Origin: Macrothele yani
Lineage: Eukaryota; Arthropoda; Arachnida; Araneae; Macrothelidae
Direction: 5' to 3'
Assembly (NCBI GenBank): GCA_039090855.1
Contig: CM076996.1
Location: 44,420,469 to 44,484,468, forward strand
Length of the DNA: 64,000 bases
Shown here: positions 21,811 through 33,075 of the stretch, one piece after another
Layout of the letters: each line of letters opens with the position of its first letter
Position numbering within the stretch: the first letter of the stretch is position 1
Translations under genes and position numbers: made by a program
The notes under the pieces: generated by a model
The model's input: the letters and a program-made list of their open reading frames with translations, nothing else
What the model was told of the DNA's origin: nothing
The model's database searches: none

Positions 21811-22731
21811 TTAACTCACTTCTTCTCACAGTCTGCTATTCCTTCCGTGCCTCCATCAGAACTCTGCACAACCTGGCTTGATTCTCACACTACCTTAGCC
21901 CCTCCAAAGGCCAAGGACATTCATTCGCTCCACCTACATCGTCTTCTTACGCCTCTTACTCTTTATCGCTTCCGTTATCTTTCCTCCCCAAATTGCTATT
22001 TCTGCTGTACATTTGGTGACGTTCATCATTCTTATACCATGTGTCTTGTGCTCCAGCCGCTGATGTTTCCTACCCTGTCTCAGACCTCCTTCAGAAAGTT
22101 TGTTCCTCACTCCACACTATGTTCAACTATCATTTTTTACGTCGTCAACATTCTTCAGCACATCATCATACTTCTGTGTGCTCCTTCCTCATTTTGCAAA
22201 CAGAGCTCACCATTTATCACGACTATCATGCAAGCCTGGACAACCCATCGCTCTGTTCCTACAATGTTGCTCGCCGATTTCTTTGCTGGCGTTACCGCCA
22301 CTCGATCACTGCACTTTTCCAGGTCGAATACGATACTGCAAGAGCCAAGGACATGGTTGCTTTTTTCGTTACCACTTGGATGCCTTTTACTTCTTGGTTT
22401 CGTTTTTCTCCATCATCATGCTGCTGGACTAGCTGCCTGCATGCTGGCTCATCACTTTCTTCTGTTACATGTTGTTCTCGGACGTCTGCCTGCGTCCTTG
22501 GTACGACGACTTTTAAATATAGTTTTTCTGTTTTACTTTGTGTCATATCGAGCTGATGGACTGCTTTTCGCAGCAAGCTCGCCAGTTGTTTTCTTATGGT
22601 TATTATTCTTTTCTGTAACATTTTTTGGGTCACCTGCGTGCGCCTTATAACCGGTGTGTGTGTGTATAGTGTAAATATTTCTACAGAGGGTTATAACCTT
22701 CTTATTTTCAAATCAATAAATACCTTATGAA

Positions 22732-22900
22732 TTCTGATCATTCGTCCGACTTGGGGCCAGGTTAGAAGCCCGGCGAGGCATGGATTTTTTTTTGTCTTAC
22801 AGCACTGGCTGTCTCACTTCCCTGGAGCCAGTGGCCCCAAATTAGGGACGGGCGAGTGCTTATAGACCACTGAGTTGCTCACAATGGTCGTTAAACCTGA
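22732..22900 (+). mobile_element. Body of the family 1 SINE split by LINE A
   Basis: The sequence resumes the SINE at TTCTGATCATTCGTCCG and continues with a decayed B box, GTCTTACAGCACTGGCTG, CCAAATTAGGGACGGGCGA and GTTGCTCACAATGGTCGTTAAAC. Together with 10332-10371 it forms one SINE. Confidence 0.85.
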
Positions 22901-23345
22901 ACCCCTCCGTCCCCCTCCCCAAAATACAGGTAAGCTGAGTTTTGATTGAGCAGTCAGTTTGGAACGTAGGACTTCGAATTGCAGATCGGAGAGTTGAAAT
23001 GAGTTAGTCGAGTATGGGTTTCAAAGCGCTTATTTAATTTGTTATAGCCATCACAGGTCTATGACATGAAAAGTAGCTTACATAATTTTTACAAATAATG
23101 CTGGATATATTGCGAACACAAAGCAGATCGATACAAGAATTACCCAACGTGGTGCTCTGTCTTCTTGGGCTTCTTGCATTGCTCATCACTTGCTCTTGCC
23201 TCTCGTTTTGACTTTCTCCACTTTTGCTTGCGTTCATTCTGCGAATTCCGCGGCGTTGTCTAAAATGTTAACCCATTCACACGAAAACAATTTTTTAAAA
23301 TTTTAGTTTAAACCACTGCGACATGTTCTTTATATATTTGAATAG
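22901..23345. other. Unassigned stretch
   Basis: Nothing recognised between the SINE and the small ORF at 23346. Confidence 0.4.
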
Positions 23346-23579
23346 ATGTCGTCGAGAGCTTTAAAAAAATACCACGCACAGTCGTGTTGCGCTCAGGGTT
23401 GCCGAGATAGACTGAGTCAAACGCGGCGGCACACCCAGAAATATTGCATCTTCCCCGCGCACAGGGAGCGAAGGAAGCGTCGCGCGCACGATGTACTGCG
23501 CAGTACGCGAATTGAACTCCATGATGTCTACGAATATGCTAATACGATTAGTGTGCGGCACGTATTTTCAAAGCTATAA
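23346..23579 (+). other. Short ORF with weak THAP-like look
   Basis: A 77-residue frame contains CCAQGCRDRLSQTRRHTQKYCIFPAHRERRKR. The spacing of the Cys pair and the FP motif recall the start of a THAP zinc finger, but the later Cys/His pair is not visible. It might be a relic of a P/THAP-type transposase or chance. No function is claimed. Confidence 0.25.
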
Positions 23580-24365
23580 TGATTTCATTTGGGACCTATT
23601 TTTGTCACACTCGGTCAGCCGTAGGTCGCCCTATACTATCCACGGTGTCAGACGTAGTCCTACGTCGAAAAAAAAAAAAAAAGAAAAGAAATATCCCGGC
23701 GTCTTGGTGGGCCAATCCCCTATTTATACTATTCTTTGGAAAATATAGGGTTGTTGATGTGAAGAAAACGAGATGAAGGGTATGTTTTAGTGGCGAATCC
23801 AGAGATTTTGGCTAGTTTATTTACTGGTGCGGACACAGAGGAAGGTCCATGGATCCCCGTCATTTTTATACATGTAGGATTTTGGGTGCTTATGGCTGTA
23901 CATTAAAAACATGCCTTAATGAAAAATAATGAAACAATAAAAAACATTAATCTGAAACGCAATTGTCATAAAATAATAAGTTTATGAAAAATAATACTTA
24001 TGCAAAATATTATCATAGTTTTTTCTCATAACAATGCATAGCAGTTTTTTTCTTATAGGTATGGTCTTTGGAAAATATTACTATTTTCAGTGCACATTAC
24101 AAAGACAGATAGTTGTTTAACCATCTACAAATCAAATTCAGGTGACTTTTCGTGCCTTCAGTTTAACAAATTCATTAAAAATATATTTTTTTTTTCGATT
24201 GAGGGTTTAAAAAAATCATTTATTGGACTTGGTTGACAGATACATTGACATGATACTGTACAGACATTTTGTGTTTCGACGTCAGCAATGTACATATGTA
24301 GTGAACATTAAATACTGAATGCCTGGTGAACAAGAAATACTGCGAATACACCGCCAAAAGACAAA
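23580..24365. other. Unassigned A/T-rich stretch
   Basis: It contains an A-run near 23670 and no recognised gene or repeat family. Confidence 0.45.
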
Positions 24366-24449
24366 AACAACATCCATGCCTTACCCGGGATTCGAACCCA
24401 GACCCCTCCGTTGGGCGAATGATCAGAAGTCATCGCTTAGACCACTGAG
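24366..24449 (-). mobile_element. Partial family 1 SINE
   Basis: The minus-strand reading is CAGTGGTCTAAGCGATGAC, TTCTGATCATTCGCCC, then the B box GGGTTCGAATCCCGGG. It lacks its 3' body. Its head is preceded (minus strand) by GTTTACTTGAA, which resembles the LINE B 3' end. Confidence 0.75.
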
Positions 24450-24468
24450 TTCAAGTAAACACAGTTTC

Positions 24469-24682
24469 TTTTTTTTTTTTTTTTTTTGATTGGAGGTTTA
24501 ACGACCACCGTGAGCAACTCAATGGGCTATAAGCAGTCGCCCGTCCCTAATTTAGGGTCACTGGTTCCAGGGAAGGGAGAGAGCCAGTGCCGTGAGACAA
24601 ACACAACATCCATGCTTCACCGGGATTCGAACCCGGACCCCAGACGGACGAATGATCAGAGGCCAGCGCCTTAGACCACTGC
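24469..24682 (-). mobile_element. 3' part of the family 1 SINE split by LINE B
   Basis: On the minus strand it starts GCAGTGGTCTAAGGCGCTGG, has the B box GGGTTCGAATCCCGG and ends with the GGTGGTCGTTAAACCTCC motif and a long A-run (24469-24487). The first bases repeat the last bases of the SINE head at 32467-32490, so LINE B lies between. Confidence 0.88.
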
Positions 24683-26802
24683 CTTCAAAATAAACCTTTA
24701 TTAGTCTAAAAGCAAGGTACATGTGATACGCTTCAGTCACATGAGACTGTATTAAAAGAGACGAGGCCAAGAAGTCTCAACACAAAAGAAAGGAGGAAAG
24801 AAAACTGGTAACATCAGAACAAGATTAAAATATATACAGATAAAAAAGGAACACAGAAAACAAAAAACGAAAAACACACACATTACAAAACCCAAACCCC
24901 AGAGTGAGGGAAGAAAAACACATTCCAAAAACTAGTACATAGCAGCGCGAACACAAAGGTGACAGGTAAAAACACAATAACAATACAACACAACACAAAT
25001 TGACTGACACTGCAAGACAGCGACAGGAGAAACAAAACTGTACTTCTGAAAACATGCAGCAGCGGTCAAAACATTAGTACAAGAAGAACATAAAAAACAA
25101 AAAAAAACCGTGCACATAAAGAGGGGTGTTAACCAACCGCTATAACTAAAAACGAAATACGAAGTGACGCATGTTAGTCAGGAGGAACACTGTACAGAAG
25201 AATACATGATAATAAGGGGAAAAACCGCTGCATCACACAAAATAAATGTAGCCAAACAGGCACACGGGGTTCATAAAAAAAAATCGCACTCAATTCAAAT
25301 TTCATACTCAAAACAAGAAGACGCGCGTTGACAAACCCCAGAAGCCGACGTGGCGCTATAGAGAGAATCACGCGGAAACAAGATCGCATAGCATCATAAC
25401 GCATTGAAAACAACACAAAGTACGTCCAGTCTTGTACGGCAACAGAAGGCTGTGCTGAGAAAAAAACAATATTACAGGAAAAACCCGGACAGGAGAAGCA
25501 CGAAGCAAGACGTAGAACAATAGCTTGAGTGCAAAGAAACACAAAAACGAAAACACAAAAAGTGCACTTAAAACATAATCAAAGACAAAACTGCCTCAAC
25601 TGACTACTTCACTACACATGTAGTCACATACAGTCAAGAAAAAAAAACACAAGAGGCACAGTAAAAAAAAGTACAAGGCAAATAGAGCGTTGACCAACTC
25701 CTTGGGTCAACGTAACCCAATAGACAAAACAAGTGAACATGAAACACAAGGCATGAGAAAAAAAAGGCTCCCTAAACTGCGGAGCCAACTGAAACACGAA
25801 AGTAGAACATACACAAACAAGTGAAAAACAAGATTATCACATTAGCAGTATAGGTAAAATACAATCACAGTATTATAAAAACTCACACAGGAGCAGAGCG
25901 AGTAGGACAGCCGCCATCCGAACAACTAAACACAGCACGTGCAAAAAGCAAGAACAATTACAAAAACACGGGAATACCACATACAGGAAACACAGTACAA
26001 AAAAGATCAGGAACAACAACAAACAAATAAGCACAAAAGAAACACAACACGCCAAAAAATTTTAGCAAAACTAGACAACACAGACTAAACGCCCAACGGA
26101 AAACAACAACACCCAACAAGCATCACACTAATACCAAACAATAACAGTGATCACAAACAATTGGTGACCAACTAGTACAACAAAACACCACAACAAGAAA
26201 TGCGTCGACCAACAACTGTGGCCGACGAAAACATAGAAAGCAAGCACACAATAATACATAGACAAACAACTCAACAAAAATACCGACACAAAAAACAATA
26301 ACCGATTGCACAGCACCACCAAGAACCAGAAAAAAATACACAGGAACACAAATGCCCACGGACTCCGGACAGAAAAAAGTCAAAGCAACTAGCTGTAAAA
26401 CATCCAATCACAGCGCAAAACGACAAGAAAATTCAGACAAAGAGGCAGAGGCCGCTAGTAAGAGGAAAAGTGTAGAAAAGCACTATCCAAGAAAGAATAT
26501 ACCGACCAGTAGAATGAGCTAACAAAGCACAGAGGAAAAAACAACAAAAAGACCGGAATCTCAAGGAAGCAAAACAGTACAACATTACCAAAGCGCCATC
26601 ATAAAAACAAGAAAAGGAAAACGGTAAAAAAAGGAAAAACAACAGGATTAGAAGAAAAGAATGAATACAAGGCAAAAAAAAAACCTGCAGCTCCATCAAA
26701 AACAGAACAAGACAACAACCCGGAAAAGCAAAAACAAACAAAGTGGAGAAACCAATACACCATAACAAAAACAAGAAAAAACAACTGATCAAACGAATTG
26801 AA
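24683..26802 (-). other. LINE B 3' UTR, T/G-rich
   Basis: Downstream of the ORF2 stop the minus strand is strikingly rich in T and G, with poor C content until the AATAAA signal near 24690. Long open frames occur here only because of base composition: they encode Phe/Leu/Val/Cys-rich strings and no family motif. LINE A has only about 170 bp after its last coding part, so the two copies differ in this segment. Confidence 0.6.
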
Positions 26803-29800
26803 TCAACCCATGCTCAACCCGAAACCAAGGGAGGTGGGGGACCAGATCGAGAAGAAAGCAGGAACTGCCTGCCGGGCCAGAGCTACCTCGTACTCAAGTT
26901 GGATGACGGACTTGATCGAGGAACGAAACTTACGGCACAGAAAAACTCTCGCAGGATGATATCGACGAAGAGCAGGCCGATCAACACTGGTATGATAGTA
27001 TAAATAAATAGTCAGTTTGGCCTGCAAAATTAAAAACGCGCAAACTGGATTGTGAACAGCAGCGGAAGGATGATGACGGCGAAGAAAATAGTAATGTGAA
27101 ACAGAGTGAAAGGAAGGACAAACCTTGGAGAGAAGAGCAAACATCAAGGAAAAAAGAGGCTGTAAAACTAAACAGGAGTCATATGCGTGATGAACATCAC
27201 CGAGCGTTGAACAGAAAAAACACAAGGGAGAAGACAGGCGACCAAAACGATGAAGAGTTCGTGGTATGAGCAAGCGGCGATGAAGACGTAGCCAATGAAT
27301 ATCAGTTGCTTTTGGGGAAGCCAGAGAAATGTGTGAATCGACCCATGTCTGAGAGGTTTCATCAGGAGGCACAAAAGGAATAGCGAGAGGTGCTCGAAAA
27401 TAAGTAAGAAAGTGGCGGTACAAGAGTTTTGCAGTAACTTGATGCACCAGAAAGGGAACATCATTCAAATAAACCAGAAAAGGAAGGCAAGGGGACGCCG
27501 AAGAAGAAACAATTAACCCAAGAGAATTCACGAGGGACGGGTAAAGGCGTTGAAGCTGAAAATGAAGCAACCGGAGTTGGGCGCGATGTAAGGGAGTGTC
27601 AGCAAGAGGGGGATCGATTTGGGAAAGAGACTTCCAGCGGAGAGAAGCATCTACAAGTTGGGATACCTGTACCACGCCACTGGCGAACCAGGTGGAGAAG
27701 CACAAGTACGGTGAAGAGGGAGAACGGAGTGCAGAAGAGTAAAAGAGAGGTTCCGCAAGCAGATCATTAGTTGAGGTAGGTGGGAGACGGACGGGACACA
27801 AGGAATGCCAGAGGGAAAAAACGGTGCGATAAGTATCGGGAAAGTGATCTGGAATGAGGGGGAACAGATCCATACGGAGGAAAGTAGCGAGAGTGAGAAA
27901 CGGACTGCGAGGGAAAAGTAAAGTATCAACAATAGTAAGCGATGAAATCTGAGGATGAGAAAAAAGAACGGAGAAAGGTCTGAAGATGAATAGCATTAGA
28001 TTTTTGAAAAAGATCTGGGAGGGCAAGACCTCCAAAGGACAGAGGAAGGACGAGAGTAGAACGATGAACCCAGTGAACTTTATTCCAGATGAAATCAGTA
28101 ATCAAACGTTGAGCAGATTGGAGAAAAATGGGCGAGGGAAAATAAGCGAACCACGAATGTGTCAAAATGGGAAGAAGAAAATAAGAAACCAGATGTGCTC
28201 TGCTAAAAAAGGACAAAAAAGGTTTGAACCGGCAAAAAGGAGCAAGACGGCGATTGAGCTGCTAAACCAGAGGAATCCATGTGGCATCAGCAACAGCCAC
28301 GGGATTTCCAACGTACACACCAAGAAGTTTAATGACCGAGGATGACCAACGGGCACCCCAAGGGCGATCACCGTGTGCCACCCACGATCCGGCCCACAGA
28401 CCGACAGATTTAGACATATTAAGTTCGGAACCGGAAATTGAAGCATACTCACGATAAGCAGAAAGGACAACACCGAAAGAACGTTCAGTGCGAAGAAAGA
28501 GAGTGAGGTCATCAGCATACGCAGACAACACTATGCGGTGGTGACGAGTAGGAGCAATACTGCGAGGAATCACAGAAAACAAACGAGAACGCAGACAAAT
28601 TAAGAGAGGTTCAAATGCAAGCGTAAAAAGTTGACCCGAAAGGGGACAACCCTGCCGGATCCCGTTGTCAAAGGGGATGGTAGCTGTCATGAATGTGGAA
28701 GTGCGAATACGGAAAGAAGAGTGAGAGTAAAGATTAATAAGAGCTTGACAGAAAAGAGTAGGAAAGCCAAAATGACGAAGAACAGCAAAGAGATAAGAGT
28801 GATTAATGGAGTCAAAAGCTTGTTTCTGATCAATATTAAAAATTGCGAGAGGTTCGGAAAGTTGGGAAGCAAGAAAATATAAGTTGCGAATGGTGGAAAT
28901 GTTGGTAGTAATCGAACGGGAGGGAATAGTGTAAGTTTGATCGGGGTGGATTAAATGCTGCAAGACGGGATTGAGGCGAAAAGCGAGAATTTTAGCAAAA
29001 GTTTTGTAGTCAGTATTAAGAATAGAGATAGGACGCCAGTTAGAAAAAAGACCAAGGTTTCCGGTTTTGGGGATGAGACTGAGAAGAGCAAAAGTGAAAT
29101 CAGAAGACTGAAAGTTTGAAGAAGTAAAAACGGCATTAAAACAAGCAACCAGAAGCGGGAGGAGAGAAGGAAGAAACTTCTTATAAAATGAGAGCGGAAG
29201 ACCGTCCGCGCCAGGGGAAGAACGGTCATTCAGACTGGAAATTGCAGAGCGGACTTCAGAAGGAGAGATAGGAGAAACAAGAGAATAAAAAAAACAATGT
29301 GGAACCTGAGGGAGGACATGAAGAAGAGGGAGGTATCTGCAGGAAAAAGGAGTCTGTGTTGAAAACGATCCGAATAATGGGAAAAAGTAAGTTCACAGAT
29401 ACGATAAGGGTCGGTAACTGTAGATCCGTCAGGTAGTGAAAGAAAGAAAATTGTGTTGCTTTTAACATGATACTCCTCAAGGGACTTCAAACTAGAAAAG
29501 GGGTCGTCGTGAAACCGCAAGTGAGTGAATTTCAGACGAGTAATGGCTGTTGAAGCAAAAGTAAACAGAATACGACGAAGTTGAGCTTGAAACACGGGAA
29601 AAGAAGGATCAGAAGGAGAAATAGTCTGCAATTTACGACGGAGAACATCAATATCTTGAAAGCGAGAAGTACGGGAAGAGAAAGAAAACTGACGTGCGAA
29701 AGAAATAATCGAAATTTTCGTGGAAAGCCACAGAGCCACTGGGTCGTCAGACGAAGAAAGTTGTTGCACAGAAGACAAGATCATAGAGCGAATTTCAGCA

Positions 29801-30601
29801 CAGAAAACAGGATCAGTTAAAACTGAATCGTCTAGCGACCAGACTGGGGAAAGGGGAACAGAGGAAGAATGCAAAAAAAGTTTTAAAAGAACGGGGCGAT
29901 GATCTGACGAAACGGAAGGATGATGAGTAATTTCAACTAGAGAGGAATGGGGAAAACTGGAAACAGAATCTATCTAGGCGTGCTGCGACACAGCGTGAAG
30001 CAGCCAGGGGGAACCAGGAGAATTCCTTGGACCGGGGATGGAGGGAACGGAATGCATCAATCAAATCAAAATTAACGAGTTGAGTGAGATTGGAAACAAG
30101 GTCGGAACGGCTTTCGGTTGAACCATCTCGGTCAAAACCGGGTTGCAAAGTGCAATTGAAATTGCCTGCAACAATGACTGTGTCATTTGAATGGAGGGTC
30201 GAAAGGATAGAAGAAAGATGTTGGAGGAGAGTTTCTGCATCCGTAGCAGATTGCGGAATATGGATATTGAAAACATGAATACGTTTAGAACAAAAACAAA
30301 AAGAAATATGTTGAAAAGAACCCAGCAGACTCTGTGACTCAACAAGATCAGAAAGGGAAGAATGAAAACGCACATGAAACGCTATAGCGGTACCAGACCT
30401 GAGATGGGTCCGGTAATTATGATAAAAAATGTACGGCCAGCGTCTCCAGCGGGAACACCCGGCATCCAAGGAACAGTTCGTCTCCTGGAGAAGGAGGATA
30501 TTAGCCCCCAGGTAACGAACGTCCTCGTAAACCAAAGCATTCGCCGCAGAAGACGCAAGCCCTCTACAATTAAAGCTAAGTAGTGTTAACAAGGACATCA
30601 C
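26803..30601 (-). pseudogene. LINE B ORF2: endonuclease, RT and C-terminal Cys/His region
   Basis: The reading starts MSLLTLLSFNCRGLASSAAN and contains NILLLQETN (Glu), LRSGTAIAFH, VFNIHIPQ, VIVAGNFNCTLQPG (Asn) and, after a frameshift, SVSSDHRPVLLKL (Asp-His). The RT covers LAIFNIDQKQAFDSINHSY, NGIRQGCPLSGQLFTLAFEPL and VLSAYADDLTLFL (catalytic YADD), then HWVHRSTLVLPLSFGGLALPDL. The C-terminal part from 28035 to 26803 is one open frame of 410 residues with CFFCSTLGDVHHAYDSC, a Cys/His array seen at the end of L1/Tx1 ORF2 proteins. Frameshifts near 29930, 29230 and 28250 inactivate it. The start overlaps the ORF1 stop by about 25 bases. Confidence 0.88.
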
Positions 30602-32230
30602 TGGTAGGTTGCATCCAGCCTTCCAATTCAGCCCTCAAAATCTTGAGTAAGTATCCCAGACGGCGAGCATATTGCTCAGTCCCGCCAGGCAAAGTAACAT
30701 TAGTTATAAATGCATGGAACTGGTTTAGCTGTGCAATCATTTCAGGCAGCAAGTGAAGCTTACTCTTAATGCAAGGCAGTGTGATCAACTTCGCCTTACG
30801 CGGGCGAGTGGTCAATGCATACATATCAGTTAAGGTAAGAGGGTGCAAAGGCACCGCAAGTTCTTCAAACATAGTAGAAATGTCAAGAAGTGTAGGAGAA
30901 AGAGAATCATCGTCAGAGTCAACCATTGCAGTGTCATCAGGATCAGGGGCAACCGTGTCCATAACATCATCATCCTGGAGACATGCGAATCGGTTCGAAA
31001 CTAGTAATTCAGAATTTGGCTCATGATGGCTAGGTGAACCCGAGGTAGAATGGGCTGGTTTCTTGGACCGAAGACGTTGAGACGAACGAGAAGAGCGAGT
31101 AGGAACACCAGGTGAGCTGGGGCGTTTACGTTGTGATTTAGGTGCAGACACTTCCAGCGATGGAAAATCCTCATTGGAGGGTTTCAAACCATTCAGTACG
31201 ACGACAGGAACCGGGAGGGAAGGAACGACTGGAGAAACAGCAGGCAAAATTGATGAAGGTAGAATGTGAGCAGGTGCCTCAGCGGCCTGCACAACATCCG
31301 CAGGGGCAGCGGCCACCTGAACTGTAGTAGCTAATGAAGAATCAGATCTAGCACCAGGAGTAGCATGAGGACAAGCAGAAGCGAGATGACCTTCCCCTTT
31401 ACAGCGGAAGCACTGAACCCCTGCAAAAAGATTAAAAATGTACGTCCGGGTATCAGTGACTAATTCCATAGTTGCAGGGCGTTCCGCTATTGACTGAGAA
31501 GTTGGAAAAATAACCCGGTACTGGCGGCGCCCACCCTGCACATGTTTCAGGGGGAATCACGGGCTGTAGCTGGAAGAATCTTGGTCACTCCCACAACACG
31601 ACCCATCGTGTTGAGGGCATCAATCAACAGAGAATCAGGAACAGCCGTTGGTACAGGAGAGAGGGTCACCGTAACTGGTCTTTGGGCTGCAGCGACAGGT
31701 TGTAGATGAAAGGACCCAATATCAACCCCATGAAATATAATTAAATCTACTGCTTGCTGGTGGGTGAAGTGAACAACCACCCCTCCACCCAAGCGAATAA
31801 TGGACACAATGCTTTCGGCTGGAACGACCTTCGACACAGCATGCAGATACTGGGGGAGGGTGTCACGCAAAGCAGGAATGAAAACACTTAATAATAAGGC
31901 AGACGACAACTGCTTACCTTGCGGCGAATCACTTGGAAGAATAATTTTCAACGCCGAAGCTACACGTTTGGAATGTGGTGCAGAATCACTAGAAATATAT
32001 GAGGTACTTCCCACAGCTTGTGCGAACGACGTTGAAGTAGAACTAGCAGAACCAGGAATATTAGACGCAGCCGGTACACGGGTGGCCAGAAGCACAGTTT
32101 CTGGAAGTCCAGCAACACTAGTCGACGCAACATTCCCCGAAGAAGGCACAGAACTAAGAAGCGAAGACATATCAGCAATCGACGAAGCAGCTGTAGACGA
32201 CGGTGACTTATTCACAGTGGTAGTGGACAT
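30576..32230 (-). pseudogene. LINE B ORF1: RNA-binding protein with CCHC knuckle
   Basis: From ATG at 32230 (MSTTTVNKSPSS) the frame has a Ser/Thr/Ala-rich N-terminus, ALKIILPSDSPQG, the conserved block LGGGVVVHFTHQQAVDLIIF and VTVTLSPVPTAVPDSLL. A single-base indel near 31545 shifts to a second frame, which has GGRRQYRVIFPTS, VQCFRCKGEGHLASACPH (C-x2-C-x4-H-x4-C) and a basic, Ser/Pro-rich tail with an acidic patch (QDDDVMDTVAPDPDDTA). This is a gag-like nucleic-acid-binding ORF1. The shift would prevent expression of the full protein. Confidence 0.85.
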
Positions 32231-32466
32231 TCTCAACCACTGGCCCACCAAAACTCATGCGTCGTAACTGACGACACACGAAAATGAAAAAAAACAAACA
32301 AAAAATGAGCACCCACTCGGCACTCAGCTTCACTGCTCGTGAAGCGAGGGTACGAAACACTGCAACCAAAACACAAAACGACGAAATACCACAAAAAGAA
32401 CAAGTAAACTAACGAACGTTGACTTCTACGCAGGAGCCGAAAAAATATGCGACTTGTCTGTTCAAC
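32231..32466 (-). promoter_or_regulatory. LINE B 5' leader
   Basis: The stretch between the SINE head and the ORF1 start has no open frame conserved with LINE A. It is the expected place for an internal promoter, but no motif can be named. The adjacent SINE A box (GGCGCAGTGGTC) sits just upstream and could supply a Pol III signal; that is inference. Confidence 0.35.
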
Positions 32467-32490
32467 GACCACTGCGCCACCGGGGCGGCC
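32467..32490 (-). mobile_element. 5' head of the family 1 SINE split by LINE B
   Basis: Minus strand: GGCCGCCCCGGTGGCGCAGT followed by GGTC, identical to the head of the intact SINE at 41358-41577. Its last nine bases are duplicated at 24674-24682. Confidence 0.85.
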
Positions 32491-32726
32491 AAACATATCT
32501 TCCAAATCGGTTTCGATATGAGGATCATCCAAAAAATCTTGTTTCTATCTCCGTCATCTGTAAAGTCAGGTCCTGTGCACCAATGGTTTAGGTTGACCTT
32601 CCCACCAGATATGCCCCCCCCCTCGAGGAATACAAAATACATGCTTCAGGCGCAGACTGGGCCGCCGGTACACCGGGAGAAATCCTGGTGGGCCAGAGCA
32701 TGTATCATTTATGTATAATTTCATTC

Positions 32727-33048
32727 ATCATCAATATCAACCATTACCCATCCACTGCTGGACGATGGTCTCTCTAAATTTCTGCCACAACTTTCTGTCT
32801 TGGGCCAGTCTCGTTCATGATACCACGACATGCTGCCGAATTATATTCACCCATCTCCCACATGGTCTTCTTCTAGGTTTTTTCCTGTCCCTTGGAATCT
32901 CTTCTAGTACTTCAGTTGTCCAACGCTGGTCCGTTCTTTTAGTAATACGTCCAGCCCATTTCCGTTTCAACGATTTTACTTTGATCAGAATGCCATCAAC
33001 TTCCGTCAGTTTCCTGATCCATGAGCTCCTCTTCCTATCCTTCTTGAT
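32727..33048 (-). pseudogene. RTE LINE 3' fragment
   Basis: The minus-strand frame reads SSWIRKLTEVDGILIKVKSLKRKW, then AGRITKRTDQRWTTEVLEEIPRDRKKPRRRPCGRWVNIIRQH, the RTE C-terminal domain. A (GA)n tract at about 33056-33075 separates it from a second RTE copy. Confidence 0.85.
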
Positions 33049-33075
33049 GTGTGAGTGAGAGAGAGAGAGAGAGAG

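Larger units (their letters stand above)
13384..22558 (+). pseudogene. LINE A ORF2: endonuclease and reverse transcriptase, broken
   Basis: The start MSKLTCVSFNCRDF opens the EEP endonuclease, with ILLLQETN (catalytic Glu). The domain resumes at 15016 (GSGTAIGF, LNLHIPQ, NCTLQ) and 16450 (YDRDRSHGSR), then after the mariner at 17829 (DAFRYIHPGS) and ends with the SSDHCPVVLK motif at about 17980. The RT follows: NWRLISYLNIVYKIFAK, IFNLDQRQAFDSIYHSYLF, SAYADDLAAFL and YGGLSLADVFLK. The C-terminal part after 21811 has KAKDIHSLHLHRL and a Cys/His segment CYFCCTFGDVHHSYTMCLV. Frameshifts are frequent, so this is a relic; LINE B provides the better reading. Confidence 0.82.
10372..22731 (+). mobile_element. 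LINE A: L1/Tx1-like non-LTR retrotransposon, fragmented
   Basis: Pieces at 10372-11982, 12973-13570, 15016-15260, 16448-16525, 17827-20652 and 21811-22731 are co-linear with LINE B on the minus strand of 24683-32466. The order is 5' UTR, ORF1 with CCHC knuckle, ORF2 with endonuclease, RT and a C-terminal Cys/His region, then a short 3' UTR ending AATAAATACCTTATGAA. The gaps are later insertions. TTCTGA flanks the element at 10366-10371 and 22732-22737. Assignment to L1/Tx1 rests on the YADD block, the GGL-x-L-x-D motif and the ORF1 type; I did not build a phylogeny. Confidence 0.82.
24683..32466 (-). mobile_element. LINE B: L1/Tx1-like non-LTR retrotransposon, near full length
   Basis: The element spans a ~235-bp 5' leader, ORF1, ORF2 and a ~2.1-kb 3' UTR ending AATAAAGGTTTATTTTGAA on the minus strand. 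GACCACTGC (plus strand) occurs at both borders (24674-24682 and 32467-32475) inside one SINE. It is the least damaged member in the window: ORF1 needs one frameshift correction and ORF2 several. It has no internal insertions that I could detect. Confidence 0.85.

Noticed and set aside
24825..26792. Series of minus-strand open frames (60-120 codons, Phe/Leu/Cys-rich) looking like membrane proteins
   Set aside because: They lie in the T/G-rich 3' UTR of LINE B and overlap each other in several frames. Composition, not selection, explains them, and no motif is present.
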